DNA of 64,000 nucleotides from Marmoricola sp. URHB0036 (GCF_000426045.1 NZ_AUEP01000005.1:62001-126000); one strand, 5' to 3'. Counted from the stretch's first letter, positions 26,635 to 37,624 are shown. Program-made: numbers and translations. The notes: generated from the sequence alone by a model not told the origin.

Positions 26635-27426
26635 TCAGCCGCCTCCGACAAGATCGCGGAACCGACGTACCTGTGCCTGCCGCTCAGCCAGCCGCTGTGC
26701 CTCGAGGTCTCGCTCCCCCGCCTGCTGCACCAGCGCCTTGGTCTCGCGTACGGCGCCCGTGTTGCTGGCGATGATCGCGTCCACCAGGTCCGAGGTGGTG
26801 GCGTCCAGCTCCGCACGAGGTACGACGACGGTGGCGATGCCCAGCTCCAGGGCCTCGTCGGCCTCGACGAACCTCGCAGTGGCGCACATCTCCAACGCCC
26901 GCGAGGGACCAACAAGCTCGACGAGCGGTTTTGTTCCCGCCAGGTCGGGCACCAGCCCGAGCGCCGGCTCCTTCATGCAGAACTGCGCGTCGTCGGCGAC
27001 GACCCTCAAGTCGCAGGCGAGGGCGAGCTGGAAGCCGGCGCCGATCGCGTAACCGTGCACCGCCGCCACCGACACGATCTGCGGGTCGGCGAGCCAGGTG
27101 AACCCGCGCTGGTAGCCGTCGATCGTCTCGAGGATCTGCTCGTCGCTCGCTCTCATGAGATCGGCCACCGAGTCCTCGCCGTCGACACCTTCACCGGTCA
27201 GCAAGCGGGTGTCGATGCCGGCCGAGAAGCACTCCCCCGCACCCTTGATGACCACGACCCGCACCTCGTCGGAGAGCGACGCTCCGATCCCGGCGAGCGC
27301 GTGCCACATCCGCGGCGTCTGGCTGTTGCGGCGCGCAGGCTTGTCCAGCGTGATGGTCGCGACGGCCCCCTCGAGGTCCAGCCGGAGACCGGCCTGCTCG
27401 AGCTGTTCCGGCTCCGGGGTGGTCAT
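26635..27426 (-). CDS. Enoyl-CoA hydratase/isomerase family protein
   Basis: A 263-residue crotonase-fold protein. The oxyanion-hole segments are VVIKGAGECFSAGIDTRLL near residue 65 and VAAVHGYAIGAGFQLALACDL near residue 120. The usual second catalytic Glu position reads FCMKEPALGLVPD, which keeps a Glu. It probably hydrates or isomerises an acyl-CoA, but crotonase substrates cannot be predicted from sequence alone. The ATG at 27426 was chosen as the family start. Confidence 0.88.
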   Translation of the reverse strand: MTTPEPEQLEQAGLRLDLEGAVATITLDKPARRNSQTPRMWHALAGIGASLSDEVRVVVIKGAGECFSAGIDTRLLTGEGVDGEDSVADLMRASDEQILETIDGYQRGFTWLADPQIVSVAAVHGYAIGAGFQLALACDLRVVADDAQFCMKEPALGLVPDLAGTKPLVELVGPSRALEMCATARFVEADEALELGIATVVVPRAELDATTSDLVDAIIASNTGAVRETKALVQQAGERDLEAQRLAERQAQVRRFRDLVGGG

Positions 27427-27450
27427 GTGAGAACTGTAGGGCGGGCGCCA

Positions 27451-27474
27451 GTTTCCCCGGGCGCCCGGGGAAAC
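27451..27474. terminator. Perfect 24-bp palindrome upstream of the enoyl-CoA hydratase gene
   Basis: Bases 27451-27462 and 27463-27474 are exact reverse complements (GTTTCCCCGGGC and its mirror), with no loop in DNA form. It lies 25 bases from the hydratase start and about 105 bases past the end of the leftward ABC-F gene. It may be a terminator for ABC-F or a protein-binding site. Confidence 0.5.
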
Positions 27475-27541
27475 CTCCCTCGTGTCACAGGAGGGTTCCC
27501 CACACCCCATCAGGAGCGCCCTGGTGTGGCACGAGCACGAT

Positions 27542-27564
27542 CACCCAGGTTCCAGACCTGGGTG
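27542..27564 (-). terminator. Hairpin after the ABC-F gene
   Basis: CACCCAGGT (27542-27550) pairs perfectly with ACCTGGGTG (27556-27564) around a five-base loop. It lies 16 bases beyond the ABC-F stop codon on the minus strand. Confidence 0.7.
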
Positions 27565-27580
27565 CCTCGCGACGCCGAGA

Positions 27581-29179
<1,599 letters not shown>

Positions 29180-29292
29180 GACAGGGGCTTTCGCAGTTGG
29201 GTCGGCGCCTCCTGATGAGGGGTGCCGCGGCGGGGTACTCGGACCGCGCACCCCTAGTCTACGAGGGCGTACGGGGGCGAAAGGACGCGGCA

Positions 29293-30201
29293 ATGCGGTT
29301 CAACCCGAAAGCCAGGATCGACCAGAGCCAGATCGAGACCCGCAGCGGCGGTGGCCTCGGAGGCGGCGGCATGCGACTGCCCATGCCCAGCGGAGGCGGC
29401 GGCAAGATCGGCATCGGCACGATCGTCGTCGTGGTGCTGTTCGTCGTACTCACCCAGTGCACCGGTCTGCTGGGCGACGGGTCCGGCGGCGGTGGCGGGA
29501 CGACCACGACGCAGAACTCCTGCCAGAGCGGCGCCGACGCCAACAAGTCGGAGGACTGCGCGGTCGACCTCTTCACCAACTCGGTGCAGAGCTTCTGGTC
29601 CCAGGCCTATCCCGACCAGACCGGCAAGCAGTACGACGTGGTCAAGACGGTGCGCTTCCAGGGGTCCACCGCCTCGGGGTGTGGCCAGGCCAGCACCGAG
29701 ATGGGGCCCTTCTACTGCCCCAACGACCAGTTGGTGTACCTCGACACGACCTTCTTCGACGACATGCTGCAGGGCCAGCTCGGGGCCAAGGGCGGACCGT
29801 TCGCGATCGGCTACGTGATCGCCCACGAGTACGGTCACCACATCGAGGACCAGCTCGGCATCCTCGGCAGGATGCGCACCGTCCGCGGCCCCAAGAGCGA
29901 CTCGGTGCGCGCCGAGCTGATGGCCGACTGCCTCGCAGGGGTGTGGGCCGGGGCGGCCCAGAAGACCACCGACGCCGACGGCAACGCGATCATCACCGAG
30001 CTGACCCCCGACGACGTCAAGCGCGCCATCGACGCTGCCCAGGCCGTGGGCGACGACCGCATCCAGAAGCGCACGTCGGGCCGCGTCGACACCGACTCCT
30101 TCACCCACGGCACGGCCGCCCAGCGCGTCCGCTGGTTCAACCGCGGCATGGAGCAGGGCACGATCAACGGCTGCAACACCTTCGACACCGACAACCTCTG
30201 A
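29293..30201 (+). CDS. Membrane-anchored neutral zinc metallopeptidase (YpfJ family)
   Basis: A 302-residue protein. A Gly-rich N-terminal region (GGGLGGGGMRLPMPSGGGG) leads into one transmembrane helix near residues 43-57, followed by a Gly/Thr linker and the peptidase domain. The zinc site is HEYGHH in VIAHEYGHHIEDQLGIL near residue 178, with a further ligand likely in ELMADCLAGVWAG. The opening MRFNPKARIDQSQIETR matches the YpfJ/KPN_02809 family. The biological substrate is unknown. The domain is predicted to face outside. Confidence 0.92.
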   Translation: MRFNPKARIDQSQIETRSGGGLGGGGMRLPMPSGGGGKIGIGTIVVVVLFVVLTQCTGLLGDGSGGGGGTTTTQNSCQSGADANKSEDCAVDLFTNSVQSFWSQAYPDQTGKQYDVVKTVRFQGSTASGCGQASTEMGPFYCPNDQLVYLDTTFFDDMLQGQLGAKGGPFAIGYVIAHEYGHHIEDQLGILGRMRTVRGPKSDSVRAELMADCLAGVWAGAAQKTTDADGNAIITELTPDDVKRAIDAAQAVGDDRIQKRTSGRVDTDSFTHGTAAQRVRWFNRGMEQGTINGCNTFDTDNL

Positions 30202-30232
30202 GCGCCGCGGCCCGTCCGGACCGTGCCAACCT

Positions 30233-30721
30233 GTGGCCATGGACCTCGACGACACCCATCGACACCACCTGCGGCGTTGCGTCGAGCTGGCCCGGGAGGC
30301 GCTCGAGGCCGGGGACGACCCGTTCGGGTCGGTGCTGGTCGGGGCGGACGGGAGCGTGCTCGCCGAGCGACGCAACCGGGAGCGCACCGACCAGCCGCTC
30401 GCGCACCCCGAGATCGACCTAGCCGTGTGGGCGGGCCGGCACCTCTCGCCCGACGAGCGGGCGGGTGCGACCGTCTACACCTCCGGCGAGCACTGCGCGA
30501 TGTGCTCGGCCGCCCACGGGTGGGTCGGACTCGGCCCGATCGTGTACGCCGTCTCATCCCGCCGGCTCGACCAGTGGCGTCGCGAGTGGGGCGCCGGGGC
30601 TTCTCCGGTGGTGACGTTCTCGGTCAACGAGGTCGTGCCCGACCTGCCGGTCCTCGGTCCCGATCCCGAGCTCGAGGGTGAGATGCGCGAGCTGCACGAG
30701 CGGGCCTTCCGCCGGGGCTGA
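30233..30721 (+). CDS. Nucleoside/cytidine deaminase-like zinc enzyme
   Basis: A 162-residue protein of the CMP/dCMP deaminase fold. The zinc ligands appear as His and the catalytic Glu in [11 protein letters not shown] (near residue 62) and two Cys in [15 protein letters not shown]. The usual HAE is replaced by HPE and the usual Pro-Cys by His-Cys, so it belongs to a divergent branch; a purine or pterin substrate is possible. The start is GTG at 30233 or ATG at 30239. It stands alone before the bio operon. Confidence 0.8.
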   Translation: MAMDLDDTHRHHLRRCVELAREALEAGDDPFGSVLVGADGSVLAERRNRERTDQPLAHPEIDLAVWAGRHLSPDERAGATVYTSGEHCAMCSAAHGWVGLGPIVYAVSSRRLDQWRREWGAGASPVVTFSVNEVVPDLPVLGPDPELEGEMRELHERAFRRG

Positions 30722-30792
30722 CCGGACACCGAGCGGCTTGTGACCGTCCAGTACTCACCCGTGTCCGTACGACGAGCCCGACGTGGGCAACA

Positions 30793-31827
30793 ATGACTGC
30801 CATGTCAGTGCACATCGAGCCGTCCCTTCACGACCCGAGCCAGCTGGCCGACCTCCGGGAGCAGGTGCTGGAGCGGGGTGAGGGTCTCAGCGAGGAGCAG
30901 ATCCTCTCCGTGCTCACCTCGCCCGACGAGCTGCTCCCTGACCTGCTCGAGCTCGCGCACGCCGTACGGATGAAGTGGTGCGGCCCCGAGGTCGAGGTCG
31001 AGGGCATCGTGTCGCTGAAGACGGGCGGCTGCCCCGAGGACTGCCACTTCTGCAGCCAGAGCGGTCAGTTCACCTCGCCGGTGCGCTCGGTGTGGCTGAA
31101 CATCCCCGAGCTGGTCAAGGCCGCCGAGCAGACGGCCGCGACCGGCGCGAGCGAGTTCTGCATCGTCGCCGCCGTGCGGGGGCCCGACGAGCGGCTGATG
31201 AGCCAGATGCGCGACGGAGTGAAGGCGATCAAGGAGGCCGTCGACATCGAGGTGGCCGCCTCTCTGGGGATGCTCACCCAGGAGCAGGTCGACGACCTCG
31301 TCGCGATGGGCGTGCACCGCTACAACCACAACCTCGAGGCCGCCCGCTCCTACTTCCCCAACGTCGTCACCACCCACTCCTGGGAGGAGCGGTGGGACAC
31401 CTGCGAGATGGTCCGCAACTCCGGCATGGAGCTGTGCTGCGGCTGCCTGGTGGGCATGGGCGAGACCATCGAGCAGCGCGCCGAGCTCGCCGCGCAGCTG
31501 GCCGAGCTCCAGCCCGACGAGGTGCCCCTGAACTTCCTCAACCCGCGTCCCGGCACCCCCTTCGGCGACCTGCCGCTGATGGACAGCAAGGACGCCCTGC
31601 GCACGATCGCGGCCTTCCGGCTCGCGATGCCCCGCACGATCCTGCGGTACGCCGGCGGCCGCGAGCTCACCCTCGGCGACCTCGGCACGCGCGACGGACT
31701 GCTCGGCGGCATCAACGCCGTCATCGTGGGCAACTACCTCACCACGCTCGGGCGCAACCCCGAGGAGGACCTCGAGCTCCTCGAGGACCTGAAGATGCCG
31801 ATCAAGGCCTTGAGTGAGCAGATCTGA
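30793..31827 (+). CDS. bioB: Biotin synthase
   Basis: A 344-residue radical SAM enzyme that inserts sulfur into dethiobiotin. The 4Fe-4S motif CPEDCHFC lies near residue 79 in [13 protein letters not shown]. The partner motifs [34 protein letters not shown] and [12 protein letters not shown] are typical. The Cys pair in [10 protein letters not shown] includes candidates for the auxiliary cluster. The actinobacterial lineage is also indicated by the small bsaP-like gene that follows. ATG codons at 30793 and 30802 are both possible starts. Confidence 0.96.
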   Translation: MTAMSVHIEPSLHDPSQLADLREQVLERGEGLSEEQILSVLTSPDELLPDLLELAHAVRMKWCGPEVEVEGIVSLKTGGCPEDCHFCSQSGQFTSPVRSVWLNIPELVKAAEQTAATGASEFCIVAAVRGPDERLMSQMRDGVKAIKEAVDIEVAASLGMLTQEQVDDLVAMGVHRYNHNLEAARSYFPNVVTTHSWEERWDTCEMVRNSGMELCCGCLVGMGETIEQRAELAAQLAELQPDEVPLNFLNPRPGTPFGDLPLMDSKDALRTIAAFRLAMPRTILRYAGGRELTLGDLGTRDGLLGGINAVIVGNYLTTLGRNPEEDLELLEDLKMPIKALSEQI

Positions 31828-31831
31828 CGTC

Positions 31832-32023
31832 ATGGCCGAGCCCGGGTTCTGCGGACACTGCGGTCGCGGGCTCGACGAGGTCGACCACGACGTCTGCCGG
31901 GCGCGGCTCCGGCTCGAGCCACCGCGTTACTGCGCGCAGTGCCGCCGCCGGATGGTGGTGCAGGTGATCCCGCGTGGGTGGAGCGCGACCTGCGTCGAGC
32001 ACGGGACCGTCTCCGGTGGGTGA
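31832..32023 (+). CDS. bsaP: Biotin synthase auxiliary protein (BsaP-like)
   Basis: A 63-residue Cys-rich protein with [23 protein letters not shown] and TCVEHG, giving six Cys that could hold an Fe-S cluster or zinc. Actinobacterial bio operons carry BsaP, a small iron-sulfur protein reported to support BioB activity, in this position. The identification rests on size, Cys spacing and context. The ATG at 31832 lies four bases after the bioB stop. It overlaps the bioA start by eight bases. Confidence 0.72.
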   Translation: MAEPGFCGHCGRGLDEVDHDVCRARLRLEPPRYCAQCRRRMVVQVIPRGWSATCVEHGTVSGG

Positions 32024-33284
32024 CGAGCTGCTCTCCTGGGACCGGGAGCACCTGTGGCACCCGTACTCCTCGGCGACCGCACCCTCGCTCGTGCACGAGG
32101 TCGAGTCCGCGAGCGGCGTACGGCTGAGGCTGAAGCGGGGCGGTGAGCGCGTCGAGGTGATCGACGCGATGTCGTCGTGGTGGGCCGCCATCCACGGGTA
32201 CGCCGTACCCGAGCTCGACGCCGCCGTCCGCGACCAGGTCGGCCGGATGAGCCACGTGATGTTCGGTGGCCTGACCCACGAGCCGGCCGTCGAGCTCGGC
32301 CGCCGCCTGGTCGAGCTGAGCGGACTCCCTCACGTCTTCCTGGCCGACTCCGGCTCGGTCTCGGTCGAGGTGGCCATGAAGATGGCCTGGCAGGCCCAAG
32401 CCGGCACCGGTCGGACGAGGTTCCTGACCATCCGCGGCGGCTACCACGGCGACACCTTCTCGCCGATGAGCGTGTGCGACCCCGACGGTGGGATGCACAG
32501 CATGTACGCCGGCATCGTGCCCGAGCACGTCTTCGCCCCCCTCCCACCGACCGAGCCGACCGACGAAGAGGGCTTCGATGCCTGGGCCACAGAGGTCGCT
32601 GACCTGTTCGAGTGGCACGCCACCGGGATCGCTGCGGTGATCGTCGAGCCCCTCCTCCAAGGCGCGGGCGGCATGCGTCCGTGGCCGGCTCGGTGCGTCG
32701 ACCACCTCAGCCGTCTGGCCCGTGAGCACGGGGCCCTGGTCATCCACGACGAGATCGCCACCGGCTTCTGGCGCACCGGCACCGCGCTCGCCCAGGACCG
32801 GCTCGAGGAAAGGGCCGACATCGTCTGCGTGGGCAAGGCGCTGACGGGCGGCTACCTGACCCTCGCGGCCACGCTCTGCACCGCCGAGGTGGCGCAGCGG
32901 GTGAGCTCGTCGCCGGCCGGGGCGATGATGCACGGGCCGACGTTCATGGGCAACCCGCTCGCCTGCGCGGTGGCCAACGCGAGCCTCGACCTGCTGGCGT
33001 CGTACGACAACGACACCAACATCCGACGGATCGAGTCGGGATTGCGCCGGGGCCTGGCACCTGCGGCGGCAGCGCCCGGAGTGGTCGACGTACGCACCCT
33101 CGGCGCGGTGGGCGTGGTCGAGCTCGACAGCGCCGTGGACGTGCAGAAGGTGACCGAACGCGCCCTCGACCACGGCGTGTGGCTGCGGCCGTTCCGCAAT
33201 CTCGTCTACACGATGCCGCCGTACGTCACCACCGACGACGACCTGGCCGCCATCACGGCCACCATCTGCGAGGTGGTGGCGTGA
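32016..33284 (+). CDS. bioA: Adenosylmethionine-8-amino-7-oxononanoate aminotransferase
   Basis: A 422-residue PLP enzyme of class III aminotransferases that makes 7,8-diaminopelargonic acid. The N-terminal [12 protein letters not shown] and [11 protein letters not shown] are diagnostic of BioA. The PLP Lys is in [15 protein letters not shown] near residue 278, and the supporting Asp is in [14 protein letters not shown]. The GTG start at 32016 overlaps the bsaP frame. It is coupled to bioF by GTGA. Confidence 0.95.
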   Translation: MGDELLSWDREHLWHPYSSATAPSLVHEVESASGVRLRLKRGGERVEVIDAMSSWWAAIHGYAVPELDAAVRDQVGRMSHVMFGGLTHEPAVELGRRLVELSGLPHVFLADSGSVSVEVAMKMAWQAQAGTGRTRFLTIRGGYHGDTFSPMSVCDPDGGMHSMYAGIVPEHVFAPLPPTEPTDEEGFDAWATEVADLFEWHATGIAAVIVEPLLQGAGGMRPWPARCVDHLSRLAREHGALVIHDEIATGFWRTGTALAQDRLEERADIVCVGKALTGGYLTLAATLCTAEVAQRVSSSPAGAMMHGPTFMGNPLACAVANASLDLLASYDNDTNIRRIESGLRRGLAPAAAAPGVVDVRTLGAVGVVELDSAVDVQKVTERALDHGVWLRPFRNLVYTMPPYVTTDDDLAAITATICEVVA

Positions 33285-34399
33285 CCGACTTCGAGCGGTG
33301 GCTCTCCGAGCAGGCCCAGCAACGTGACGAGGCCGGGCTGACGCGGCGGCTGGTCCCCCGACACCCGTCGGAGCAGGGCATCGACCTGGCCGGCAACGAC
33401 TACCTCGGTCTGACCCGGCACCCGCGCGTGGTCGAGGGGGCCGTCGCGGCCGCCCAGGAGTACGGCGCCGGTGCCGGCGCCTCGCGTCTCGTCACCGGCA
33501 CCCTGACCCTGCACGAGGAGCTCGAACGGGCCCTCGCCAGCTTCACCGGCTTCCCGACCGCCCTGGTCTTCTCGACCGGCTACCACGCCAACCTCTCCGC
33601 GGTGTCGGCGCTCACCGACGCCGACACCCTGGTCGTCTCGGATGCCCACGTGCACGCCTCGATGATCGACGCCTGCCGGCTGAGCCGGGCGCGGGTGCAG
33701 GTGGTCCCGCACAACGACGTGGCAGCCGTCGACGCCGCCCTGGCCGCCCGCAGCCAGCCGCGTGCCGTGGTGCTGGTCGAGACCATCTACTCCGTGCTCG
33801 GCGACGCCGCTCCCGTGCGCGAGCTGGCCGAGGTCTGCGCTGCCCGAGGCGCGGTCCTGGTCGCGGACGAGGCCCATGCCCTCGGCGTGGCCGGTCCCCA
33901 GGGCCGCGGCCTGCTGCACGCGGCCGGCCTCGGCGGTCGGTCCGACGTCGTCGGGACGCTGACCCTCAGCAAGTCGTTGGGCGCCCAGGGCGGTGCGGTG
34001 CTGTCCTCACCCGCGGTGCGCGAGCACCTCGTCAACCGGGCCCGTCCGTTCATCTACGACACCGGCCTCGCGCCGGCCGCTGCCGGTGGTGCGCTGGCGG
34101 CGCTTGGCGTCGTGGAGGACGAGCCCGGGCGGGTGGCTCGCGTCAACGAGGTCTCCGGAGTGCTTGCCGAGGCCTGTGGCGTCGAGCAGCCGGCCGGTGC
34201 GGTGCTGGCGGTGCCGATGGCCGGCCCGCTCGAGGCCGTCGCGGCTGTCGAGAAGGCCGCTGGCAACGGCGTACGCATCGGCTGCTTCCGGCCCCCATCG
34301 ACGCCCGACGGCATCTCGCGGCTCCGGCTGACCGCTCACGCGCAGCTCGACGACGACGAGCTCGCCCGGGCGGTCAGGGTGCTGGACGAGCTGCTGTGA
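33281..34399 (+). CDS. bioF: 8-amino-7-oxononanoate synthase
   Basis: A 372-residue PLP enzyme of the alpha-oxoamine synthase family that condenses pimeloyl thioester with alanine. Motifs include LAGNDYLGLTRHP, GAGASRLVTGTLTLHEELE, ADEAHALGVAGPQGRG and the PLP Lys in TLTLSKSLGAQGGAVL near residue 231. The start GTG at 33281 overlaps the bioA stop, and the stop overlaps the bioD start. All gene junctions from bsaP onward overlap, which suggests one transcript with coupled translation. Confidence 0.95.
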   Translation: MTDFERWLSEQAQQRDEAGLTRRLVPRHPSEQGIDLAGNDYLGLTRHPRVVEGAVAAAQEYGAGAGASRLVTGTLTLHEELERALASFTGFPTALVFSTGYHANLSAVSALTDADTLVVSDAHVHASMIDACRLSRARVQVVPHNDVAAVDAALAARSQPRAVVLVETIYSVLGDAAPVRELAEVCAARGAVLVADEAHALGVAGPQGRGLLHAAGLGGRSDVVGTLTLSKSLGAQGGAVLSSPAVREHLVNRARPFIYDTGLAPAAAGGALAALGVVEDEPGRVARVNEVSGVLAEACGVEQPAGAVLAVPMAGPLEAVAAVEKAAGNGVRIGCFRPPSTPDGISRLRLTAHAQLDDDELARAVRVLDELL

Positions 34400-35076
34400 G
34401 CGTCCTCTTCGTCACCGGCACGGACACCGAGGTCGGCAAGACGGTGGTGACCGCCGCCCTGGCCGCCGTGCAGCTCTCGCTCGGACGCACCGTCGCGGTG
34501 GTGAAGCCGGCACAGACCGGCATCGGCCCGGACGAGGACGGCGACCTGGCAGAGGTACGCCGCCTGGCCGGGGACGTGGCGACGTACGAGGGGGTGCGGT
34601 TGCCCGACCCGCTCGCCCCGGACACCGCCGCCCGGGTCGCGGGGCTGGAGCTGCCCGGCCTGGCCGAGCAGCGCGGCCTGGTCGACCGGGTCGCTGCCGC
34701 ACACGGTGTGACGCTCGTGGAGGGCGCCGGCGGTGTCCTGGTCAACCTCGGTGAGAACTGGAACCTGATCGACCTCGCCGACTCGGTGCGGTACGCCGGC
34801 CACCAGGTCGTCTTCGTGGTGGTGGCCCGGGCCGGGCTCGGCACCCTCAACCACGCGGCACTGACGGTGCAGGCGATCCAGGCGCGCGCGCTCGAGGTCG
34901 CCGGTGTGGTCGTCGGCGCCTGGCCGGCCGAGCCGGGTCTGGCCGAGGAGCAGAACCTGCTGGACCTCCCCCGGGTCACCGGCGTCCCGCTGATCGGCCG
35001 GGTCCCAGAGGGCGCCGCCGCACTACCGGTGCGCGCCTTCCGCCGCGGCGCCCTCGACTGGGTTCCGGACCTCTGA
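34396..35076 (+). CDS. bioD: Dethiobiotin synthetase
   Basis: A 226-residue ATP-dependent carboxylase that closes the ureido ring of dethiobiotin. The P-loop is FVTGTDTEVGKTVVTAAL near residue 5, the Lys of the substrate site is in VAVVKPAQTG, and EGAGGVLVNL is the conserved acidic motif. The GTG start overlaps bioF. It ends the bio operon, five bases from the convergent ABC permease gene. No bioC or bioH is seen here, so pimeloyl supply must lie elsewhere. Confidence 0.95.
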   Translation: MSVLFVTGTDTEVGKTVVTAALAAVQLSLGRTVAVVKPAQTGIGPDEDGDLAEVRRLAGDVATYEGVRLPDPLAPDTAARVAGLELPGLAEQRGLVDRVAAAHGVTLVEGAGGVLVNLGENWNLIDLADSVRYAGHQVVFVVVARAGLGTLNHAALTVQAIQARALEVAGVVVGAWPAEPGLAEEQNLLDLPRVTGVPLIGRVPEGAAALPVRAFRRGALDWVPDL

Positions 35077-35081
35077 CCCGA

Positions 35082-36677
35082 CTAACCGATGTCACGGGTG
35101 CGGTAGCGCTGCCACGAGACCGCGACCAGGGCCGCCGCGATCGCGGTCAGCACCACCGCCGGCCCGAGCTCGAAGTCCTCGAGCGGCATCCGCGGGACAT
35201 GGGTGTACGGCGAGAGGTCCAGCACCCAGCTCGGCAGGTCGAGCAGCTCGCCGATCTGGCCGAGCGTGCCGAACAGCACCACGATGCCCCAGCCCAGGAG
35301 CGCCCACCTGCTGCGGACGGCGAAGCAGAGGACCGCCAGGGCGACCACCGTCCACACGGCCGGTGCCTGGGAGAGGGCCGAGGCCACCAGCCGACCGAAA
35401 GAGTGGTCGGTGTCGTTGCCGACCCCCAGGGCGATCGCGACCCCGCACACCAGCAGCAGCCAGGTGACCGCGCCCAGCGCCACCAGGGCGGTGGCCAGGA
35501 ACGCCCGTGAGCGCGAGGTCGCGGTGGCGAGCACCTGCTCGGTGCGGCCGTCGTGCTCGTCGCTGCCACCGTGGTTGACCACCGCGACCGCGAAGCAGGT
35601 CACCACCAGGGCCAGCACCGAGATGACCGCCCCCAGGAGGGTGTCGCGAAAGGCACCGGGGCCGCCGATGCGTTGCAGCAGGTCCTGGACGGTCCCGGAG
35701 TCGAAGGCGTCGAAGCTGGGGGTGATCGCACCGAACACGAGCCCGCTGACGGCGACACCGATCGTCCAGCCGACGATCATCGGCGTGTGCAGCCGCAGGC
35801 TCAGGGCGATCGCGTCGGCCAGCCTCGGCGAGCCGGTCGCCGGCCCAGGCCGTGGCGCGAGCATGCCGGCGCCGAGGTCACGACGGGCTCGGAGCAGACG
35901 GGCGGTCCCGACCAGGGCGCCTGCCAGGCCGGCGTACAGCAGCAGCACCCACCACCGGGTGTTGCTGTAGGCGCGCAGCTGGGTGTTCCAGCCGAACGGC
36001 GTCAGCCAGCTGAGCCAGGAGGCCTCGGTGGTGTCCCCGACCGCGCGGAGCACGAAGAGCACCCCGATGGCGCCGGACGCGATGCCGGCACAGGTGCGCG
36101 AGCTGGCCGAGAGCTGGCAGGCCACCAGGGTGAGTCCGACGGCGACGAGGGCGATCCCGGCCCAGGACGCGCCGAAGGCGACCGACCCGGCGAACCCGAG
36201 TCCGGCCGCCGTGTTGACGACAGCCGTGAGGATGCCGAGCAGCACGGCCACACCGGCTCCGAAGGTGAGAGCCGCGGTGAGCGGCGCCTCACTGGTGACG
36301 GCGGTGCCGCCGAGCAGCTCCGCCTGACCGTTCTCCTCGTCGAGCCGCGTGTGCCGGCGTACGACGAACAACATCATGATCGCGACGAAGACTGCGTACA
36401 GGACCGTCATCTTGGTCATGGCCAGCTCGCCGGTGCTGTGCACGTCGAGGATCGGCCCGTAGAGCGCGACGATCCCGGGACTGGCGTTGATCGCCTCGGC
36501 CGCCTTCACCCGCTCGGCCTCGGTGGGGTAGAGCCCGGGCACGGACGCGGCCGATGCCAGGTCGACGAGCAGCAGCACCCCGAGCCAGACCGGGACCAGC
36601 ACCCGGTCGCGTCGTACGGCCAGACGGACCAGCAGACCTGTGCCGGGGCCACGGCCGGTCATCGCGAGGGTGCTCAT
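35082..36677 (-). CDS. ABC-2 type exporter permease (polyketide antibiotic exporter family)
   Basis: A 531-residue membrane protein with about 12 hydrophobic helices in two halves, which fits the large TetR-linked antibiotic exporter permeases of actinobacteria. Soluble loops carry few motifs (SDEHDGRTEQVLATATSRSRAFLA between halves). Its ATG at 36677 overlaps the ATPase stop codon by ATGA, so they form one exporter. The substrate is unknown; drug or toxic peptide efflux is the usual role. Confidence 0.87.
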   Translation of the reverse strand: MSTLAMTGRGPGTGLLVRLAVRRDRVLVPVWLGVLLLVDLASAASVPGLYPTEAERVKAAEAINASPGIVALYGPILDVHSTGELAMTKMTVLYAVFVAIMMLFVVRRHTRLDEENGQAELLGGTAVTSEAPLTAALTFGAGVAVLLGILTAVVNTAAGLGFAGSVAFGASWAGIALVAVGLTLVACQLSASSRTCAGIASGAIGVLFVLRAVGDTTEASWLSWLTPFGWNTQLRAYSNTRWWVLLLYAGLAGALVGTARLLRARRDLGAGMLAPRPGPATGSPRLADAIALSLRLHTPMIVGWTIGVAVSGLVFGAITPSFDAFDSGTVQDLLQRIGGPGAFRDTLLGAVISVLALVVTCFAVAVVNHGGSDEHDGRTEQVLATATSRSRAFLATALVALGAVTWLLLVCGVAIALGVGNDTDHSFGRLVASALSQAPAVWTVVALAVLCFAVRSRWALLGWGIVVLFGTLGQIGELLDLPSWVLDLSPYTHVPRMPLEDFELGPAVVLTAIAAALVAVSWQRYRTRDIG

Positions 36678-37588
36678 CGACGCGCTCCCGAGGGCTCCGT
36701 CCGGTAGACGTCGAGGAACAGCTCCTCCAAGGTCGGCGGTGTGCTGGTCAGCGACTGCACGCCGGCGTCGCTGAGTGCCGCGAGCACGGCTGCCATCCCG
36801 TCGGGCTCGACGGAGCAGGTGACCACCTGGCCGTCGACCTGGACGTCGTGCACTCCGGGGAGGGGCCCGAGGTCGGGCACCGGGCCGGAGACCTCGGCCC
36901 GCACCTTGTTGCGACGCAGGTGGCGCAGGTCCTCGAGCGTCCCGGACTCGACGGCACGGCCGTCGCGGATGATCGTCACCCGGTCGGCGAGGCGTTCGAC
37001 CTCACTCAGGATGTGGCTGGACAGCAGCACCGTCGCACCGGCCGCGGTGTGCTCGGCGACGCACTCGTTGAAGACCTGCTCCATCAAGGGGTCCAGCCCC
37101 GAGGTCGGCTCGTCGAGGATGAGCAGGTCCGAACGGGTCGCGAATGCGGCGACCAGCGCGACCTTCTGCCGGTTGCCCTTGGAGTAGGCGCGCCCACGCT
37201 TCGTCGGGTCCAGCTGGAACCGTTCGAGCAGCTCCGCGCGCCTGGAGTCCGGCGCCTCGGGGTCGGCCCCGCGCATCCGCACCAGCAGGTCGATGGTCTC
37301 CCCACCGCTGAGGTTCGGCCACAGGGCGACGTCGCCGGGGACGTAGGCGAGGCGGCGGTGGATCGCGACGGCGTCGCGCCAGGGGTCGAGGCCGAAGACC
37401 TGCGCCGTACCCCCGTCGATGCCGAGCAGGCCCAGCAGCGACCGGATGGTGGTCGACTTCCCGGCCCCGTTGGGGCCGAGGAAACCGTGCACCTCACCCG
37501 GGGTGACGGTGAGGTCGAGTCCGTCGAGAGCGCGGAACCGGCCGAACTTCTTGACCAGGCCGCTGACCGAGATGACAGGCGAGTCCAT
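36674..37588 (-). CDS. ABC transporter ATP-binding protein, drug exporter type
   Basis: A 304-residue ATPase with Walker A FLGPNGAGKSTTIRSLLGLL near residue 34, signature YSKGNRQKVALVAAFATRSD (Lys in place of the usual Gly), Walker B LLILDEPTSGLDPL and LLSSHILSEVERLADR. The C-terminal extension after residue 215 is typical of DrrA-like exporters. The gene is divergent from a MarR/GbsR-type regulator 53 bases away, with a palindrome between them, which suggests regulation of the pair by that protein. Confidence 0.92.
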   Translation of the reverse strand: MDSPVISVSGLVKKFGRFRALDGLDLTVTPGEVHGFLGPNGAGKSTTIRSLLGLLGIDGGTAQVFGLDPWRDAVAIHRRLAYVPGDVALWPNLSGGETIDLLVRMRGADPEAPDSRRAELLERFQLDPTKRGRAYSKGNRQKVALVAAFATRSDLLILDEPTSGLDPLMEQVFNECVAEHTAAGATVLLSSHILSEVERLADRVTIIRDGRAVESGTLEDLRHLRRNKVRAEVSGPVPDLGPLPGVHDVQVDGQVVTCSVEPDGMAAVLAALSDAGVQSLTSTPPTLEELFLDVYRTEPSGARR

Positions 37589-37608
37589 GGCGCCACCGTA
37601 CTCCTACT

Positions 37609-37624
37609 TTCAGACAATTCTGAA
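37609..37624. promoter_or_regulatory. Candidate operator of the MarR/GbsR-type regulator
   Basis: The palindrome TTCAGA-CAAT-TCTGAA lies in the 53-base AT-richer gap between the divergent exporter and regulator genes. Its position 17 bases before the regulator start and 21 before the ATPase start fits an operator shared by both promoters. Confidence 0.5.

Noticed and set aside
30722-30792. Possible riboswitch or biotin operator before bioB
   Set aside because: The short leader has no conserved riboswitch core and no clear palindrome resembling BirA, BioR or BioQ sites.
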